64,000 bases of DNA from Atopsyche davidsoni (lineage: Eukaryota; Arthropoda; Insecta; Trichoptera; Hydrobiosidae), in the NCBI GenBank assembly GCA_022113835.1, contig JAILWY010000023.1:4588001-4652000 (forward strand). Reading direction: 5' to 3'. The position numbers were made by a program, and so were the translations under genes. Positions 61,655-64,000 of the stretch are shown piece by piece. The notes under the pieces were generated by a model that saw nothing but the letters and a program-made list of their open reading frames with translations, was not told where the DNA came from and did not search any database. Positions within the stretch are counted from its first letter, which is position 1. Each line of letters opens with the position of its first letter.

Positions 61655-62785
61655 GATCGCAACGAGATTCTAACCGGCACCGAGGGGGTGTTCAATCCTC
61701 CAACAACTCGGCGATGCTGGGACGACAGTGATGGGCTTCCTGCAGAGACGTGGGCGCGTCGCGGGATGTGACCGGCGAGCGTCGCGAGACGAACTGCGGC
61801 GATACGCGGCCGGCCGTCGCTTGTCGATAGCGACTCTGAATTATTCTTATATGAAAAGCAATTATTTATTATCGGCACGGTCCCCGATAGCAGACATTGT
61901 ACAAATCAACATTACGAGAATCTGTTTGTCAATTTAAATGTAACTATTATACAATTTGTGTAAACAAAATTTTTCGATCAAGATATGAGGTAATATGCCT
62001 AGTAGGGGTGCAACGGTTGAAGCGAAAAATACACATTCTTCAAAAGAAAAAAAAAATACATAAAGTAGAAAATACCAGACGATTAATAAAAACACTATAA
62101 ACAAATACATATTTTACTTCATTCAGATATTTTCGTACACAGGTATAAAACATAGTATATACAAAAATACTTTTAAAATAGCAGTATGCTAGTTTCATAA
62201 CAGTATGGTTACCCATAATTTGCACTCCATCCAAATATGTACATAAGCACCGAAATACAATACTGTTGTAAAATATACCTCAGGTAGCTACTGCTTATTT
62301 GTAATAATACGATGTTTGCATAATATAAACTGAGTGAATTTACTCAGTTTACCCTCATGTTTTTCTTTGTTCTATCTCTCTTTTTATTTAGTCCTTACTT
62401 ATCTCATGCCAAAAAAAGTTTTTTTTTAATCCCTACAAAAACTCAATAACGAAATCCTTGTATGCTACCACCTAAGCCACATGTTGTAAGCCCCACAATC
62501 TGTGTGCAAGATCAGGGGATGGTCACATACCGTATTGTAAGCACGGCCCTAATAACAATTAAAAAATAACATCTTTTTTTTTTTTTTTTCATAATTTGCA
62601 GTTATACCAAACATTCATGGGAATGTTTAAAATAAATTACTAGTTAGATGTTTACAAGACAAATATTCGCTATTTGTCCTGTATACCGCATCTTCTTTAT
62701 TATTATATTGATCCGTTTGATTTGAATACACAGTAAACAGTAGGGGCGTTAGCTACAGGTGGCATATTTTTGCACATCATCTCAA
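61655..62785. other. intron or upstream DNA between exons B and C
   Basis: A CpG-rich stretch at 61,655-61,830 probably holds the promoter and 5' untranslated region for exon B. The remainder is AT-rich, with an R2 repeat at 62,471-62,520 and a T run at about 62,575-62,589. Confidence 0.5.
62471..62520 (+). repeat. dispersed repeat family R2, copy 2
   Basis: It contains CCTAAGCCACATGTTGTAAG, CCCCACAA and ATCAGGGGAT and matches the copy at 20,613-20,661 with a few substitutions. Confidence 0.65.
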
Positions 62786-62858
62786 GCCCGGCTAGCTCAG
62801 TCGGTAGAGCATGAGACTCTTAATCTCAGGGTCGTGGGTTCGAGCCCCACGTTGGGCG
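62786..62858 (+). tRNA. tRNA-Lys (anticodon CTT)
   Basis: A complete 73-base cloverleaf. The acceptor arms are GCCCGGC and GTTGGGC with two G-U pairs, and the discriminator base is G. The D arm carries the A box (TAGCTCAGTCGGTAGAGC). The anticodon stem is GAGA/TCTC with loop CTCTTAA, placing CTT at 62,819-62,821. The T arm is GTGGG/CCCAC with the loop GTTCGAGC region as the B box. There is no intron, and CCA is not encoded. It lies inside the alternative-first-exon gene, on the opposite strand. Confidence 0.98.
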
Positions 62859-62863
62859 CAATC

Positions 62864-62869
62864 TTTTTT
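62864..62869 (+). terminator. RNA polymerase III terminator after tRNA-Lys
   Basis: A run of six T five bases after the tRNA 3' end, which is the standard Pol III stop signal. Confidence 0.9.
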
Positions 62870-63347
62870 AAATTCAGCCTAAATAATTTCTTTCATTTTC
62901 CGTGGAATTCATTTGGAAAAAATATATTCATTTCTCAATAAATATTTTCAAATTTAAAAAAATATAACTAGGCCGAGTATTTATTTTTCATCAAACTTTC
63001 TATGAATTTTTTCTCACCCCATAGACCCAAACTGTTTTTTTTCCTATTGAGAAAAAATGAAAGTCTGCTACAATATGGCAGGTAAGTCAATAATTTTACA
63101 GGTTTTGTGCAGGTACACTTTGTATTATTTTATTCAGCCGTTATTAAAATTGTTAACAAGACAACATATTTTATCATAAAGCAATATTTTCGTAAATATA
63201 TAATATAGCATTTGAGAGAAGCTGCCAGGAGAGTTATGCACCAAAACCTTTTGTTGCTTATTGAACGGGGTGTGCGTTTTTATGTTGAAGGCGGCGTATT
63301 TATGTAACAGTGCGGTTGATAATAGATAAGGTGATTCTGCTTCTCAC
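62870..63347. other. intron between exon C and the tRNA
   Basis: AT-rich sequence with no further gene seen. Confidence 0.5.
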
Positions 63348-63444
63348 CTGATAAGCCGACGACAATAATGCCGGGAATTATAAACACGGAGTTGGAGAAG
63401 CCGTGCTCTAGGGTGCCGTCGAGCCCGCCGCTCAGTTCCACCAT
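63348..63444 (-). CDS. alternative first coding exon C: short form
   Basis: From the ATG at 63,444 it encodes 32 residues plus one base: MVELSGGLDG, then a short polar part, and a hydrophobic end SVFIIPGIIVVGLS. The donor is G then GTGAGA. The phase matches exons A and B. Joined to 57,776 it would give a microprotein of about 63 residues with one membrane helix and the basic tail. The sequence upstream (63,445-63,560) is CpG-rich and may be its own promoter. It is short, but the coherent phase, donor and hydrophobic design support it. Confidence 0.7.
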
Positions 63445-63570
63445 CTTCTCGCAGGCGGAAGACGCGTCTCACGCCGGCCCACTTTCAATTCGAGATTCAA
63501 CAGTTGAGGCTCAACAGTAAACTCGTAAAGTGTCGAGCGAGCGCGGCATCGGACGCGATATCAATATGTC
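63445..63570 (-). promoter_or_regulatory. CpG-rich probable promoter and 5' UTR of exon C
   Basis: A CpG-dense block directly upstream of the exon C ATG, contrasting with the AT-rich flanks. No TATA box was seen. The sequence reads like a 5' untranslated leader. Confidence 0.4.
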
Positions 63571-63834
63571 AAAATGTCCATACCATTCGTTCATAACAAC
63601 TGCGATGCGATCTCAGCTTTGACGTTTCTCAATCAAAATAGATATACGCCCCTATCTCCTGACTCATTCATACTATTGAATTAAAACAGTTTGAAAGAGA
63701 AAAAAGATAAAAACAGTGTGTCTTCTTACGTAGACTTGCTTACCGTTCGGCAGCTTAGTACCGGGCTTAAATGCAACGTTTTGTTTATTTATCAGGGCGC
63801 ATGCCTACAGCTGTATCTATGCCCCATGCTACAG

Positions 63835-63863
63835 TATAAAATCGAGTTGTAATTTCTGTCAGT
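63835..63863 (+). promoter_or_regulatory. TATA box plus arthropod initiator, rightward promoter
   Basis: TATAAAA at 63,835-63,841 is followed by TCAGT at 63,859-63,863, the arthropod initiator, with the likely +1 A at 63,861. The TATA box starts 26 bases upstream, slightly closer than the usual 28-31 but within range. A downstream donor supports a real transcript. Confidence 0.5.
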
Positions 63864-63939
63864 GCGAAACAAATAATTAAACATATATTTTTAGAGGAAT
63901 GAAGACTTGCTAGTGAACGGGAGGCTGTTAACTAGATAT
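63861..63939 (+). other. predicted non-coding first exon of a rightward gene
   Basis: From the initiator to a consensus donor GTAAGT at 63,940-63,945. The only ATG in it (63,899) is followed by a stop after four codons. The gene would continue past the window end. Its identity is unknown. Confidence 0.4.
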
Positions 63940-64000
63940 GTAAGTTATTATTTTTTTGTTAAGTATAATTTTACGGTGTGAAATATTACGCGTTTCGATA

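Noticed and set aside
61433..61771. plus-strand frames across exon B, Ser/Pro-rich
   Set aside because: They are the complement of the Gly-rich minus-strand exon, which has a start, a donor and a matching phase.
1..64000. CRISPR arrays, ribosomal RNA genes, viral integrations
   Set aside because: No regularly spaced direct repeats, rRNA-like blocks, or retroviral or other viral gene motifs were seen.

Overview
This window looks like insect nuclear DNA, most probably from a lepidopteran. It is strongly AT-rich, the genes are split by many GT-AG introns, no bacterial-style operons are visible, and DNA transposons and short dispersed repeats are common. The order assignment is an inference from overall character and gene content.

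Positions 1-22,500 contain no gene I can name. They are AT-rich sequence with scattered GC-rich islands (candidate regulatory DNA or non-coding first exons), microsatellites, a mariner element with an internal deletion (11,545-12,208), hairpin-forming short repeats, and a few unproven candidate exons. Positions 22,528-38,598 (+) hold a nine-exon trypsin-like serine protease with signal peptide, a short cysteine-rich prodomain and a complete catalytic triad. Its 12-kb first intron carries a decayed 2.6-kb hAT-like transposon with perfect 8-bp target duplications. Its second intron carries nested Tc1/mariner remnants.

Positions 42,188-50,337 (-) hold a 21-exon gene for an approximately 1,847-residue protein with about 20 C2H2-type zinc fingers, AT-hook-like motifs and long acidic regions, likely a DNA-binding regulator. 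It diverges from a three-exon gene at 52,031-53,041 (+) for a single-stranded-DNA-binding OB-fold protein of the SOSS-B/NABP family. A nearly intact Mos1-like mariner (53,340-54,613) lies just downstream, broken only by one extra base in a homopolymer.

Positions 57,682-63,444 (-) hold the most unusual locus. Three separate exons each encode a different N-terminus ending in half of a membrane helix, and each ends in the same splice phase. All three can join one shared last exon that completes the helix and adds a lysine-rich tail. A tRNA-Lys(CTT) gene lies inside this locus on the other strand. A TATA-plus-initiator promoter with a possible first exon points rightwards out of the window at about 63,835. 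Exon structures were built by hand from splice signals and reading phase, so they are predictions without transcript support.
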